From NCBI RefSeq assembly GCF_963677575.1, contig NZ_OY782038.1:4839501-4903500 (forward strand): a stretch of DNA of 64,000 nt. The letters run 5' to 3'. The position numbers and the translations under genes were made by a program. Origin of the DNA: an uncultured Draconibacterium sp. (GTDB taxonomy: Bacteria > Bacteroidota > Bacteroidia > Bacteroidales > Prolixibacteraceae). Within the stretch, counting starts at the first letter, position 1; each line of letters opens with the position of its first letter. The notes beneath the pieces were generated by a model. It was not told the origin of the DNA and did not search any database. It saw only the letters and a program-made list of their open reading frames with translations. Shown in pieces: positions 14,852 to 24,634 of this stretch.

Positions 14852-17272
14852 ATGAAAGTGTTAAAGTTTGGAGGAACATCCGTAGGTTCCGCCGCGAACA
14901 TTAAACGTGTAAAAGACATTGTACTAAGCCAGAACGACGATGTTGTTGTGGTAGTTTCGGCCCTTGGTGGCATAACCGATAAAATTCTAACGGCAGCGCA
15001 GAATGCTGCCTCAGGTACAGGCGACTTTCATTCGGAACTTACGGAAATCAGACAAAGACACGACGAAACATTAAGTGAGCTTTTTAACGGCTCAGGATCG
15101 GTAAAAGCTAATGTTGATGCATTGCTCGACGAGCTGGAGAAATTACTTACCGGAATTACTTTGGTGGGCGAATTAACTTCGAAAACACTCGATCGTATTG
15201 CCGGTCTTGGCGAGCGTATTTCGTCGCATATTGTTGCCGAATTTATTGGCTGCCCCAGAAAAGATTCGTCAGAGTTTATTCAAACCGACAGTAACTTTGG
15301 TAAAGCCACCGTTGATTTTAGCGTGACAAACACCAAGATCAAGGAAACTTTTGCCGGTTTTAAAGGTGCGGCAGTAGTTCCCGGTTTTATCTCGAAAAAT
15401 GCTAAAGGCGAATTTACTACGCTGGGGCGCGGTGGTTCTGATTTTACTGCGGCTATTTTGGCTGCGGCACTCGATGTTGAGATCCTGGAGATATGGACCG
15501 ATGTAAATGGTTTTATGACTGCCGATCCGCGTGTAATTCGCAAGGCATATACTATTCCGGAAATTACATACTCGGAAGCCATGGAGCTTTCGCATTTTGG
15601 TGCTAAAGTAATTTATCCGCCAACTATTTTGCCGGTTTATCAAAAGGGAATCCCAATTCAGATAAAAAATACTTTCGATCCTGAAAACCCGGGAACCAAG
15701 ATTGTAAAAGGCGTAAAGAATGGTTTCGATCGCCCGATTAAAGGTATCTCATCTATTTCAGGAATTACTCTGGTTACTTTGCAGGGCATAGGAATGGTGG
15801 GAGTTACCGGTATTTCAATGCGTTTGTTTACTGCATTGGCAAAAGTAAACGTAAACGTGATTCTGATTTCGCAGGCGTCTTCAGAAAATTCCATCAGTGT
15901 GGCCATTGAAGAAAAAGCACTGGATCTGGCCGAGGCTGCAATTCGCGAAGAATTTGAAAAAGAGATCAACGCCGGGCAGGTAAATAAAATCGAGCTTGAA
16001 AGTAGCGTTTCGGTTGTGGCTATTGTTGGCGAGAACATGAAACACACTACCGGTATTGCCGGAAAACTTTTCTCGACGATGGGAAAAAGTGGTGTGAATA
16101 TTATTGCTATCGCGCAGGGAGCATCGGAGCTGAATATTTCGTGGGTGGTTAAAAACGAAGACCTGCGAAAAACGCTGAATGTGGTGCACGAATCGTTCTT
16201 CCTGTCGGAGAATGTGGAACTGAATATTTTTCTAATGGGAATTGGTACTGTTGGTGGAAACCTGCTTAAGCAGTTAAAGCAGCAGCAGGAGCGACTTTTA
16301 AAAGAAAATCACCTGCGACTGAAATTGGCCGGAATTGCCAACTCTAAAAAAATGCTTTTTAACCGCGATGGAATCGAAATTGAATCGTTTAAAGAGCAGT
16401 TGGATGCTTCGGAGAAAACATCTTCGCTGCAGGGATTTGTTGATGAGATCAAAGAAATGAATATCTACAATTCAGTGTTTGTGGATTGTACTGCCAACGA
16501 CGCAGTGGCTGAATTATATAAAGAAATTTTAAGCTCGAACGTTTCCATTGTTACGGCCAATAAAGTCGCTGCTTCATCGGAATACGATAATTATGCCGAG
16601 CTGAAAAAGATCGCCAAAAAGAAAGGGATTAAATTCCTTTTCGAAACCAATGTTGGTGCCGGTCTGCCAATTATCAATACGCTGAACGACCTGGTAAATT
16701 CGGGTGATAAAGTTTTGCGGATTGAAGCTGTTCTTTCCGGTACACTCAACTATATTTTCAATACAATTTCGGCTGATATTCCTTTGAGCAAAACCATTCA
16801 GATGGCGAAGGAGGAAGGTTATTCTGAACCAGATCCCCGTGTTGATTTAAGTGGTGTTGACGTGGCTCGTAAAATACTTATTCTTGCCCGCGAGTCTGGT
16901 TATAGAATTGAAATGGAGGATATTTCGATCAACCGTTTTGTACCCGAAGAACTTTTTGCCGGCACGCTTGAAGAGTTTTGGGCTGGTGTTCCGGAGTTGG
17001 ATGCTAAGTTTGAAACTGAACGTCAACGACTGGAAGCTGAAAATAAAAAGTGGCGCTTTGTAGCGAAATTCGAAAATGGTAAAGCCGAAGCCGGTTTGCA
17101 GGAAGTAGATTCTACTCATCCGTTTTACGACCTGGAAGGAAGCAATAACCTGGTGATGTACACAACCGAACGTTACCACGAATTTCCGATGCTTATTAAA
17201 GGATATGGCGCCGGTGCTTCGGTAACCGCGGCCGGTGTATTTGCCGATTTAATAAAAGTGTCGAATATCTAG
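14852..17272 (+). CDS. thrA: Bifunctional aspartokinase / homoserine dehydrogenase
   Basis: The 806-residue fusion catalyses the first and third steps from aspartate towards threonine. The aspartokinase starts with KFGGTSVGS (residues 4-12) and extends through about residue 300. Two ACT regulatory segments follow (VTLQGIGMVGVTGISMRLF, VAIVGENMKHTTGIAGKLF). The homoserine dehydrogenase has its NAD(P)-binding GIGTVGGNLLKQL near 455, the TANKVAAS motif, and ETNVGAGLPIINTLNDLVNSG near residue 600. The ACT domains suggest feedback control by threonine. The next genes complete threonine synthesis. Confidence 0.96.
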   Translation: MKVLKFGGTSVGSAANIKRVKDIVLSQNDDVVVVVSALGGITDKILTAAQNAASGTGDFHSELTEIRQRHDETLSELFNGSGSVKANVDALLDELEKLLTGITLVGELTSKTLDRIAGLGERISSHIVAEFIGCPRKDSSEFIQTDSNFGKATVDFSVTNTKIKETFAGFKGAAVVPGFISKNAKGEFTTLGRGGSDFTAAILAAALDVEILEIWTDVNGFMTADPRVIRKAYTIPEITYSEAMELSHFGAKVIYPPTILPVYQKGIPIQIKNTFDPENPGTKIVKGVKNGFDRPIKGISSISGITLVTLQGIGMVGVTGISMRLFTALAKVNVNVILISQASSENSISVAIEEKALDLAEAAIREEFEKEINAGQVNKIELESSVSVVAIVGENMKHTTGIAGKLFSTMGKSGVNIIAIAQGASELNISWVVKNEDLRKTLNVVHESFFLSENVELNIFLMGIGTVGGNLLKQLKQQQERLLKENHLRLKLAGIANSKKMLFNRDGIEIESFKEQLDASEKTSSLQGFVDEIKEMNIYNSVFVDCTANDAVAELYKEILSSNVSIVTANKVAASSEYDNYAELKKIAKKKGIKFLFETNVGAGLPIINTLNDLVNSGDKVLRIEAVLSGTLNYIFNTISADIPLSKTIQMAKEEGYSEPDPRVDLSGVDVARKILILARESGYRIEMEDISINRFVPEELFAGTLEEFWAGVPELDAKFETERQRLEAENKKWRFVAKFENGKAEAGLQEVDSTHPFYDLEGSNNLVMYTTERYHEFPMLIKGYGAGASVTAAGVFADLIKVSNI

Positions 17273-17320
17273 AACAAAGTTGCTGCTAAAAACATTCTTA
17301 TAAAAAACGTAAAAAACTTT

Positions 17321-17361
17321 GAAGACCGGTTGCCAACTGCTGTCACCGGACATCGGTCTTC
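17321..17361 (+). other. Inverted repeat between thrA and the next gene
   Basis: GAAGACCG (17321-17328) and CGGTCTTC (17354-17361) form a perfect 8-bp inverted repeat with a 25-base spacer, 18 bases before the next start. No long T-run follows, so it is either an operator or an RNA stem that affects downstream expression. Confidence 0.4.
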
Positions 17362-17379
17362 CATTATTTTCTGAACAAG

Positions 17380-18585
17380 ATGAAACATATTATAATCTTA
17401 GGCGATGGCATGTCGGACGAGCCACTCGCAGCCTACGGCGGAAAAACTCCGCTTCAAATGGCGAATAAACCGCATATCGACTGGCTGGCAAAAAACGGAC
17501 AGTCGGGCTTGTTAAAAACTGTTCCCGAAAGTATGCATCCGGGGAGCGAAATTGCCAACATGGCCGTGATGGGCTACGATGTTGAAAAGGTTTTTGAAGG
17601 CAGGGGAGTGCTTGAAGCTGCCAGTATGGGAGTTGAATTGCAACCCGGAGATTTGGGTTTGCGATGTAATTTGATTTGTGTGGAAGACGAGAAAATTAAA
17701 AACCACTCGGCAGGGCATATTTCAAATGAAGAAGCCGAAGAGTTGATCGCATTTTTGGATGAAAAACTCGGAACCGACAAGATAAAATTCTATCCGGGTG
17801 TTTCGTATCGTCATTTACTGGTGATTAAGGAAGGGGTGAAAGATTTTGCCTGCATACCTCCGCACGATGTGCCGGGAACACCTTTTGCCGATTGTTTGCC
17901 AAAAGCCAAAACTGATGCAGCTAAAGAAACTGCTGATTTGGTTACTGAGTTGATCTTAAAATCTCAGGAACTGTTAAAAGATCATCCGGTAAATCTGAAG
18001 CGTAAAGCTGCCGGAAAAGATCCGGGCAACTGCATTTGGCCATGGTCGCCGGGTTATAAACCGGCAATGCCAACCTTAAAAGAAATGTTTGGTATCGAGA
18101 ATTCGGCGGTAATTTCAGCGGTTGATCTGATTCACGGAATTGGTGTGTATGCCGGAATGAAAGTGATTCATGTTGAAGGCGCAACCGGTTTGTACGATAC
18201 CAACTACGAAGGAAAAGCACAGGCTGCAATCGATGCATTAAAAGAAAACGATTTTGTGTATTTGCACATCGAAGCCAGCGATGAAGCCGGCCACGAAGGC
18301 GATGTGGAACTAAAAACAAAAACCATTGAATACCTCGATCAACGTGTGGTAAAATACATTCTGGAAGAAACAGCTAAAATGGACGAAGAAGTAGCCATCG
18401 CGATTTTACCCGATCATCCAACACCGTGCGCACTAAAAACACATACCCGCGACGCGGTGCCGTTTAGCATTTACAAACCCGGTGCTGAAGCCGATGACGT
18501 TGAAGTTTACGATGAATTCGATCCACGAAATGGAGTTTTCGGTACTTTGGAGCGCGACGAATTTATTCGTGCATTTTTAAAGTAG
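17380..18585 (+). CDS. Phosphoglycerate-mutase-like protein, proposed homoserine kinase
   Basis: The 401-residue protein belongs to the archaeal-type, cofactor-independent phosphoglycerate mutase family in the alkaline-phosphatase superfamily. It has ILGDGMSDEPLAAYGGKTPL at the N terminus with a metal-binding aspartate, HPGSEIANMAVMGYD with the nucleophile serine, VYLHIEASDEAGHEGD with metal-binding residues, and AILPDHPTPC with an aspartate and histidine. The gene sits between thrA and thrC, and no ordinary GHMP homoserine kinase thrB is seen. Members in this position have been proposed to be an alternative homoserine kinase. The mutase alternative cannot be excluded by sequence. Confidence 0.8.
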   Translation: MKHIIILGDGMSDEPLAAYGGKTPLQMANKPHIDWLAKNGQSGLLKTVPESMHPGSEIANMAVMGYDVEKVFEGRGVLEAASMGVELQPGDLGLRCNLICVEDEKIKNHSAGHISNEEAEELIAFLDEKLGTDKIKFYPGVSYRHLLVIKEGVKDFACIPPHDVPGTPFADCLPKAKTDAAKETADLVTELILKSQELLKDHPVNLKRKAAGKDPGNCIWPWSPGYKPAMPTLKEMFGIENSAVISAVDLIHGIGVYAGMKVIHVEGATGLYDTNYEGKAQAAIDALKENDFVYLHIEASDEAGHEGDVELKTKTIEYLDQRVVKYILEETAKMDEEVAIAILPDHPTPCALKTHTRDAVPFSIYKPGAEADDVEVYDEFDPRNGVFGTLERDEFIRAFLK

Positions 18586-18780
18586 GTTTCCGTTTTTGAT
18601 AACAAAAGGTGTTAAATTTCTGATATATGTCATGTTTTTGAGATAGGGGGAGTCGTGCCTTCATCTCAAAATTCTATTTTTGTGCGTGTAATGAAACGAG
18701 CTTGTAAAATTATTTTTCATTTATGCAGAAAGTTATAAGCGAGTTACATCGAACGCCGCTAAAGCTTTAATTGAAGTGAG

Positions 18781-20094
18781 ATGAAATACTATAGTACAAA
18801 TAAAAATACCCCTGATGTTTCTTTAAAAGAAGCCGTTGTAAAAGGTTTGGCGGCCGATAACGGGTTGTTTATGCCCGAGCGAATTGAAAAGTTCGGGCCT
18901 GCTTTTTTCGACGAAATTCAAGACCTGTCGTTTCAGGAAATTGCTTTTGAAGTGGCAAAGAAATTCTTTGGCGAAGATATTGAAGAGGCCAAACTTAAAG
19001 AGATTGTTTACGATACGCTGCAATTTGATTGTCCGGTTGTGAAAGTTACCGATTCTATTTATTCGCTGGAACTGTTTCACGGGCCAACGCTGGCATTTAA
19101 AGATGTTGGTGCGCGGTTTATGGCACGTTTGCTCAATCATTTTCTGGGTAAACAAGAGAAGTTGGTAAACGTTTTGGTGGCCACATCGGGCGATACCGGA
19201 AGTGCTGTTGCCAACGGTTTTCTTGGAGTTGACGGCATTCATGTTTATGTACTTTACCCGAAAGGAAAAGTCAGCGATATTCAGGAATCGCAGTTTACAA
19301 CACTGGGACAGAATATTACGGCGCTTGAAATTGACGGAACTTTCGATGATTGTCAGCATTTGGTAAAAACGGCTTTCCTCGATGATGAGTTGAATGAAAA
19401 ACTGGTGCTAACATCGGCAAACTCTATAAATGTTGCACGTTTTCTTCCGCAGGCATTTTATTATTTTAATGCTTATGCCCGCCTGAAAGGAGCTGGAAAA
19501 TTAGATAATAACGAGTTGGTTGTTTCGGTGCCCAGTGGCAACTTTGGTAACCTTACTGCAGGATTGATTGCATCAGAAATGGGATTGCCGGTAAAACAAT
19601 TTATTGCTGCCAACAACGAAAACGATGTAGTGTTTGAATACCTCAACAGTGGAGAATACAAACCGCGACCATCGGTAGAGACTATTGCCAATGCTATGGA
19701 TGTTGGTGCACCAAGCAATTTTGCCCGTATTCTTGATTTGTACAACAATGAACATTCGGTAGTTGCCAAAAAAATTATAGGATACCGCTACTCTGATGAA
19801 GAAATCAGAGAGGTGATTTTGAAGGTGTACAACGATTGCAACTATTTATGCGACCCGCACGGAGCATGTGGGTATCAGTCGTTAAGCGAATATTTGTCGG
19901 AGAACGAAGTTGGTGTTTTTTTAGAAACGGCACACCCGGCAAAGTTCACCGAAACTGTGGAGAAAGTGATTGGAAAAGACAAGGTGGAGCTGCCTGAAAA
20001 GCTTGCTGCCTTTATGAAAGGCGAAAAGCAAAGCGAGCAAATGACCAGTGTATACGAAGATTTTAAAACATATCTTCTGAATCGGCCGGTTTAA
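18781..20094 (+). CDS. thrC: Threonine synthase
   Basis: The 437-residue PLP enzyme converts O-phosphohomoserine to threonine. It shows YYSTNKNTPDVSLKEAVVKG at the N terminus and the PLP lysine in HGPTLAFKDVGARFMARLL (~residues 100-118). ATSGDTGSAVANGF follows as a phosphate- or PLP-binding loop, then VSVPSGNFGNLTAGLIA, and it closes with ETAHPAKFTETVEKV. This is the short bacterial form. It is separated from the putative kinase by 195 bases in which no gene is seen. Confidence 0.96.
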   Translation: MKYYSTNKNTPDVSLKEAVVKGLAADNGLFMPERIEKFGPAFFDEIQDLSFQEIAFEVAKKFFGEDIEEAKLKEIVYDTLQFDCPVVKVTDSIYSLELFHGPTLAFKDVGARFMARLLNHFLGKQEKLVNVLVATSGDTGSAVANGFLGVDGIHVYVLYPKGKVSDIQESQFTTLGQNITALEIDGTFDDCQHLVKTAFLDDELNEKLVLTSANSINVARFLPQAFYYFNAYARLKGAGKLDNNELVVSVPSGNFGNLTAGLIASEMGLPVKQFIAANNENDVVFEYLNSGEYKPRPSVETIANAMDVGAPSNFARILDLYNNEHSVVAKKIIGYRYSDEEIREVILKVYNDCNYLCDPHGACGYQSLSEYLSENEVGVFLETAHPAKFTETVEKVIGKDKVELPEKLAAFMKGEKQSEQMTSVYEDFKTYLLNRPV

Positions 20095-20261
20095 AAGGGA
20101 AATTGCAGATGAACTGTTGATCGATTTTTGTGTTTTAGTTGATGATGATAAATTTAATAGGAAAATTATTAAATTTAGAGTGTTACTTTTATCCCCAGAA
20201 GGTAATATATATTATATAGATTATCATTTTCAAAGAGAATTAATGTTAACAAGAACAATAT

Positions 20262-21128
20262 ATGAGACAACTAAAAATTACGAAGCAGGTTACTAACCGC
20301 GACACCCTCTCGCTGGACAAGTACCTGCATGAAATTGGAAAGGTGGAGTTGTTGTCTGCGGAGAAAGAAGTGGAGTTGGCCAAACGCATTAAAAAAGGAG
20401 ACCGTGAAGCTTTGGAAACGCTGATAAAAGCAAACCTCAGGTTTGTTGTTTCTGTTTCGAAACAATACCAAAATCAGGGGCTTAGTCTGCCGGATTTGAT
20501 TAATGAAGGAAATTTAGGTTTGATAAAAGCTGCAGAGCGATTTGATGAAACCCGCGGTTTTAAATTTATTTCGTATGCTGTTTGGTGGATTCGCCAATCG
20601 ATATTGCAGGCCTTGGCCGAGCAGTCAAGAATTGTTCGTTTGCCTCTGAATAAAATTGGTTCGATCAATAAGATCAACAAAGCGTTTAATAAGTTGGAGC
20701 AGGAATTCCAGCGCGAACCAACTGTTGACGAGATAGCTGAATTAATGGAGTCAAAACCGGATTTAGTCGAAGATTCGATGAATTTTTCAAGCACGCATGT
20801 TTCAATGGATGCGCCACTTCGTGAAGAGGAAGGAAACAGCCTTTACGATGTGATGCTGAATGAAGACTCGCCAGATCCTGATGAAGAACTGATAGATAAT
20901 TCGCTGCGTAAAGAGATTGAGCGTTCATTATCGACATTAGGCGAGCGCGAGGCAGAAATTCTGCGGTATTACTTTGGTTTAAAAGGATACCAGCCGCACA
21001 CACTGGAAGAAATTGGAGACGTTTTTGGATTAACGCGCGAGCGTGTTCGACAGATAAAAGAAAAAGCAATAAAAAAACTAAAAAACCAATACCGAAACAG
21101 GTTACTGAAATCATACCTGGGTAAATAA
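20262..21128 (+). CDS. rpoD: Primary RNA polymerase sigma factor
   Basis: The 288-residue sigma-70 factor has region 1.2/2 (ALETLIKANLRFVVSVSKQY), region 2.3/2.4 (ETRGFKFISYAVWWIRQSIL), region 3 and region 4.2 with a helix-turn-helix (TLEEIGDVFGLTRERVRQIK). It lacks the long N-terminal extension of E. coli RpoD, as usual for the primary sigma of Bacteroidota, which recognises TTG/TAnnTTTG promoters like those seen in this window. It lies 9 bases upstream of rpe. Confidence 0.95.
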   Translation: MRQLKITKQVTNRDTLSLDKYLHEIGKVELLSAEKEVELAKRIKKGDREALETLIKANLRFVVSVSKQYQNQGLSLPDLINEGNLGLIKAAERFDETRGFKFISYAVWWIRQSILQALAEQSRIVRLPLNKIGSINKINKAFNKLEQEFQREPTVDEIAELMESKPDLVEDSMNFSSTHVSMDAPLREEEGNSLYDVMLNEDSPDPDEELIDNSLRKEIERSLSTLGEREAEILRYYFGLKGYQPHTLEEIGDVFGLTRERVRQIKEKAIKKLKNQYRNRLLKSYLGK

Positions 21129-21137
21129 ATTTAACTT

Positions 21138-21788
21138 ATGAGAGCTTTGGTAGCACCCTCCATTTTATCAGCTGACTTTAACAATCTCGGAAAAGATATC
21201 AAAATGATCAATCAAAGTGAAGCTGATTATATTCATTTTGATGTGATGGACGGTGTGTTCGTTCCGAATATATCGTTTGGAATCCCCGTAATTGAGCATG
21301 TAAAAAAAATCGCCGAGAAGCCGCTCGACGTACATTTAATGATCGTTGATCCGGATAAATTCATTGAGCCTTTTGTTGAGGCCGGTGCGACTATTATTAC
21401 CGTTCATTACGAAGCTTGTCGTCATTTACACCGCACGGTGCAATTAATAAAATCGTTTGGAGCAAAGGCTAGTGTGTGTTTAAATCCGCACACTCCTGTA
21501 GCCGTTTTAGAGGATATTATTGGCGATTTGGATATGGTGTTGCTGATGTCGGTAAATCCGGGTTTTGGTGGCCAGAAATTCATTGATAATACTTACAAGA
21601 AAGTTGCACAGTTGCGTCATATGATTGACAATACAAAGGCTGAATGTAAGATTGAAATTGATGGCGGTGTAAACTACGAAACAGGTAAAAGGTTGCTCGA
21701 TGAGGGCGCTGATGTACTTGTTGCCGGAAGTTTTGTTTTTAATGATGAGGATCCTAAAGAAATTATTTCAGGATTGAAATCATTGTGA
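21138..21788 (+). CDS. rpe: Ribulose-phosphate 3-epimerase
   Basis: The 216-residue TIM-barrel enzyme interconverts ribulose 5-phosphate and xylulose 5-phosphate. It has APSILSADFNNLGKDI at the N terminus, the metal/catalytic DVMDGVFVPNISFGIPVI, PLDVHLMIVDPDKF, MSVNPGFGGQKF and the second catalytic aspartate in EIDGGVNYET. Its last 9 bases overlap the end of the convergent FeoB-associated gene. Confidence 0.96.
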   Translation: MRALVAPSILSADFNNLGKDIKMINQSEADYIHFDVMDGVFVPNISFGIPVIEHVKKIAEKPLDVHLMIVDPDKFIEPFVEAGATIITVHYEACRHLHRTVQLIKSFGAKASVCLNPHTPVAVLEDIIGDLDMVLLMSVNPGFGGQKFIDNTYKKVAQLRHMIDNTKAECKIEIDGGVNYETGKRLLDEGADVLVAGSFVFNDEDPKEIISGLKSL

Positions 21789-22031
21789 TGACGGTACCAC
21801 ATTGTCGTGGCACTCTTCAATATTTTTTTCAATAACCTTGCGAGGTAAATCACGCAAAGCACAGTCGCCTGCAGCGCATTCGGAGCAGTTGTGTACCATG
21901 GTTATTTTATCCTTCTTAAAATCTGTTGTTTTTGGTTTTGCAGCCGGTTTAAAAAAACGACGGTACACTTTTAGCCCTGCCCAAAAAACGGCAGCAGCAA
22001 TAATCAGATATGTCAGAATTTCCTGAATCAT
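21780..22031 (-). CDS. FeoB-associated Cys-rich membrane protein
   Basis: The 83-residue protein has one N-terminal membrane helix (EILTYLIIAAAVFWAGLKVY) and a short cytoplasmic or periplasmic tail with the cysteine cluster HNCSECAAGDCALRDLP and a further Cys-His (ECHD). Small proteins of this type commonly follow feoB. They are thought to help ferrous iron transport, perhaps like FeoC, but the function is unproved. It starts one base after the feoB stop. Confidence 0.82.
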   Translation of the reverse strand: MIQEILTYLIIAAAVFWAGLKVYRRFFKPAAKPKTTDFKKDKITMVHNCSECAAGDCALRDLPRKVIEKNIEECHDNVVPSSQ

Positions 22032-22032
22032 T

Positions 22033-24495
22033 TTAAATTAATAACATTCCGATATTATAAGTTACAAAAGCGGATACCCAAGCCAATGCAGTGGTGTAAA
22101 ACACCGAAAAAGCAGCCCATTTCCACGAACCCGATTCGTTTTTAATGGTGGCAACCACTCCAATACAAGGGAAATAAATAAGGATGAAAATTATAAACGC
22201 AAGAGCTGCTGGTGTGGAAAATACCGCCTCACCTTTATGTTTGCCTATCTGGTGAACTTCATTTTGTAATTTTTGTTGCAGGTTGATGGTTGTTTCGCCA
22301 TCCTGCGTTTGGTAAAGTACGCCCATGGTACTCACTACAATTTCTTTTGCGGGCAGGCCGGCCACCACCGCGATACTCATCTTCCAGTCGAAACCGAGCG
22401 GACTCATTATCGGTTGAATCAGTTTTCCTGTCCGGCCAAGATATGAGTTTATCAAACGGTCGGATTCCATAGCATGGTTCACCTCCGTAATGTGTTCTTC
22501 TTTTTGTACTTCAGGTAGTTCTGAGCTTTTTATTTGCTCAATTTGCTTCTCGAAACCAGCCGTGCTTTCTGTTGTTCGCGGAAAATATTCCAGCGCCCAA
22601 ATAATAATCACACCCAGCAAAATAATGGTCCCAATCTTTTTCAGGTAATGTTGCGTTTTGTCCCACATATGATACACCACATTTCGGAATGTGGGTAATC
22701 GGTAGGTAGGGAGCTCCATTACAAAAGGCGTCTCTTTGTTTTTAAATACCGTTTTATTGAGTATCTGCGCTGTGATAAAAGCAAATACAATTCCGGCGGC
22801 GTAAATACCGATTAATACCCAGGCTTCGTACTTCTGGAAAAAGGCGGAAATAATAAGTATATAAACCGGTAGCCGCGCACTGCACGACATAAACGGAATA
22901 ATAAGCATGGTAAGAATCCGGTCGCCACGATTTCGCATGGAGCGGGTTGCCAGAATGGCCGGAACATTACATCCAAAACCCATTATCATTGGGATGAACG
23001 AACGTCCGTGCAAACCAAAACGGTGCATAATATTGTCCATAATAAAGGCAGCTCGCGCCATGTATCCCGAGCCCTCGAGCAAGGATATGAAAAAGAACAG
23101 AATGAGGATATTGGGCAAAAATACCAGTACACTTCCGGCTCCACCAATTATGCCGTCAACCAAAAGGTCGTTCAGCATTCCGTCGGGGATTAAGTTACCC
23201 ACAAAATTACCGAGAGCCACTACTCCCGCATCAATCCAGTCCATTGGGTAAGCACCCAGTTTAAAGGTGGTCCAGAAAATGAAAAACAGGAGTGCAGTAA
23301 ATATCGGAAATCCCAGGTAGCGGTTCGTTAAAATACTATCTATTTTCTCCGATTGGGTTTTCTTTTCCTTGCGTTTGTTACTGTATGTTTCGCGTAAAGC
23401 ACCGGCAATAAAACTGTATTTGGCATTGGCAATAACGGTTTCGCTATCGTCATTTTCCAACAGTTCCATTTTCTTTATCTCTTTCAGCGTAACTTTCTGT
23501 ATTTCGTCGAAATTGGAATATTTCGACAGCAGTTCAATTACCTGGTTGTCTTTTTCAAGCAGCTTAATGGCCAGAAAACGCGACGAGATCTTATCCGTGA
23601 TCGGTTTGTCTTCTTTTATCTTCTGACGGATAGTGCGGATCGATTTTTCAAGTTCTTTCCCATAATTGATATGAATATGGCGCGAGAAGTTGTCGCGGCC
23701 CTCGAAAACCTCGATAACCTTTTCAATTAACGAATCAAGTCCCAGGCCTTTTGAACTGACTGTTGGTATAAGCGGAATTCCAACCAGTTTCGATAATTCT
23801 TCCTTGTCCAGTTTAAGCTTGTTCTTTTCCAGCTCGTCGAACATGTTCAGGGCCATAATAACCCTTAAATCCATATCTATTAATTGTGTGGTAAGAAACA
23901 GGCTTCTCTCCAGGTTGGTCGAATCCAGCACATTAATTACAATGTCGGGAGTTTGTTCGTAAATAAACTTCCTTACAAATATTTCTTCTTTCGAGTAAGC
24001 AGTTAAACTGTAAGTGCCGGGCAGGTCGTAAAAGTTAAATGTATACCCGCCACTTTTAAAAGTTGCTTTATGAATATCAACCGTAACACCGCTGTAGTTT
24101 CCAACTTTTTCCTTCGATCCGGAAATAAAATTAAACAGCGTGGTTTTTCCGCAGTTGGGATTTCCAACCAGGGCGATATTGATGGTTTTGGTACGTGCCG
24201 ACTGGTCGATTAGATCGATATGCCGGTCGATGGTACCTTCGTAATTATCGGTCGATGTTTTTTTGAACTCGGAGGCCGGAATAACCTCTATTTGGTCGGC
24301 TTCCGATTTTCGCAGCGTAATATTGTAGTTCAGAATTTTGTATTCGCTGGGGCCTTTAAACGGGGAATTTTTTATGGCCCGAACTTCGTTGCCACGGATA
24401 AATCCCATTTCAGTAATCCTCTTCCGGAACGAACCATGACCTAAAACTTTGGTGATAACCACCGGCTCATTATTTCTTACTTCGCTTAATTTCAC
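22033..24495 (-). CDS. feoB: Ferrous iron transporter, FeoA-FeoB fusion
   Basis: The 820-residue protein joins an N-terminal FeoA SH3-like domain (~1-75, with ITEMGFIRGNEVRAIKNSPF) to FeoB. The FeoB G domain has G1 VGNPNCGKTTLFN (~110-122), switch GNYSGVTVDIH, G3 DLPGTYSLTAYS and G4 ALNMFDE. The transmembrane part has the gate motifs GFGCNVPAILATRSM and PFMSCSARLPVYI, and GLPAKEIVVSTMGVLYQ. FeoA-FeoB fusion is common in the phylum. The gene is divergent from the unknown gene at 24635. No clear Fur box was recognised. Confidence 0.96.
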   Translation of the reverse strand: MKLSEVRNNEPVVITKVLGHGSFRKRITEMGFIRGNEVRAIKNSPFKGPSEYKILNYNITLRKSEADQIEVIPASEFKKTSTDNYEGTIDRHIDLIDQSARTKTINIALVGNPNCGKTTLFNFISGSKEKVGNYSGVTVDIHKATFKSGGYTFNFYDLPGTYSLTAYSKEEIFVRKFIYEQTPDIVINVLDSTNLERSLFLTTQLIDMDLRVIMALNMFDELEKNKLKLDKEELSKLVGIPLIPTVSSKGLGLDSLIEKVIEVFEGRDNFSRHIHINYGKELEKSIRTIRQKIKEDKPITDKISSRFLAIKLLEKDNQVIELLSKYSNFDEIQKVTLKEIKKMELLENDDSETVIANAKYSFIAGALRETYSNKRKEKKTQSEKIDSILTNRYLGFPIFTALLFFIFWTTFKLGAYPMDWIDAGVVALGNFVGNLIPDGMLNDLLVDGIIGGAGSVLVFLPNILILFFFISLLEGSGYMARAAFIMDNIMHRFGLHGRSFIPMIMGFGCNVPAILATRSMRNRGDRILTMLIIPFMSCSARLPVYILIISAFFQKYEAWVLIGIYAAGIVFAFITAQILNKTVFKNKETPFVMELPTYRLPTFRNVVYHMWDKTQHYLKKIGTIILLGVIIIWALEYFPRTTESTAGFEKQIEQIKSSELPEVQKEEHITEVNHAMESDRLINSYLGRTGKLIQPIMSPLGFDWKMSIAVVAGLPAKEIVVSTMGVLYQTQDGETTINLQQKLQNEVHQIGKHKGEAVFSTPAALAFIIFILIYFPCIGVVATIKNESGSWKWAAFSVFYTTALAWVSAFVTYNIGMLLI

Positions 24496-24573
24496 TCTCC
24501 CCTGCTTTCTGTATTTAATTTAAATAAAAATAAGCGTACAAATATATTTAAATTCCTATGATAAAAAATAAAA

Positions 24574-24615
24574 TATATTTGTTCTTTACATAGTTACAAC
24601 AAGTGACTATTTTTG
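24574..24615 (+). promoter_or_regulatory. Two candidate -7 boxes and a Shine-Dalgarno site upstream of the unknown gene at 24635
   Basis: TATATTTG (24574-24581) and TATTTTTG (24608-24615) both fit TAnnTTTG. The upstream box leaves room for a normal leader. A strong Shine-Dalgarno sequence, AAGGAGGT (24624-24631), precedes the ATG, which is unusual for a phylum that mostly uses A-rich leaders. Confidence 0.45.
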
Positions 24616-24634
24616 TTCGAACGAAGGAGGTAAA

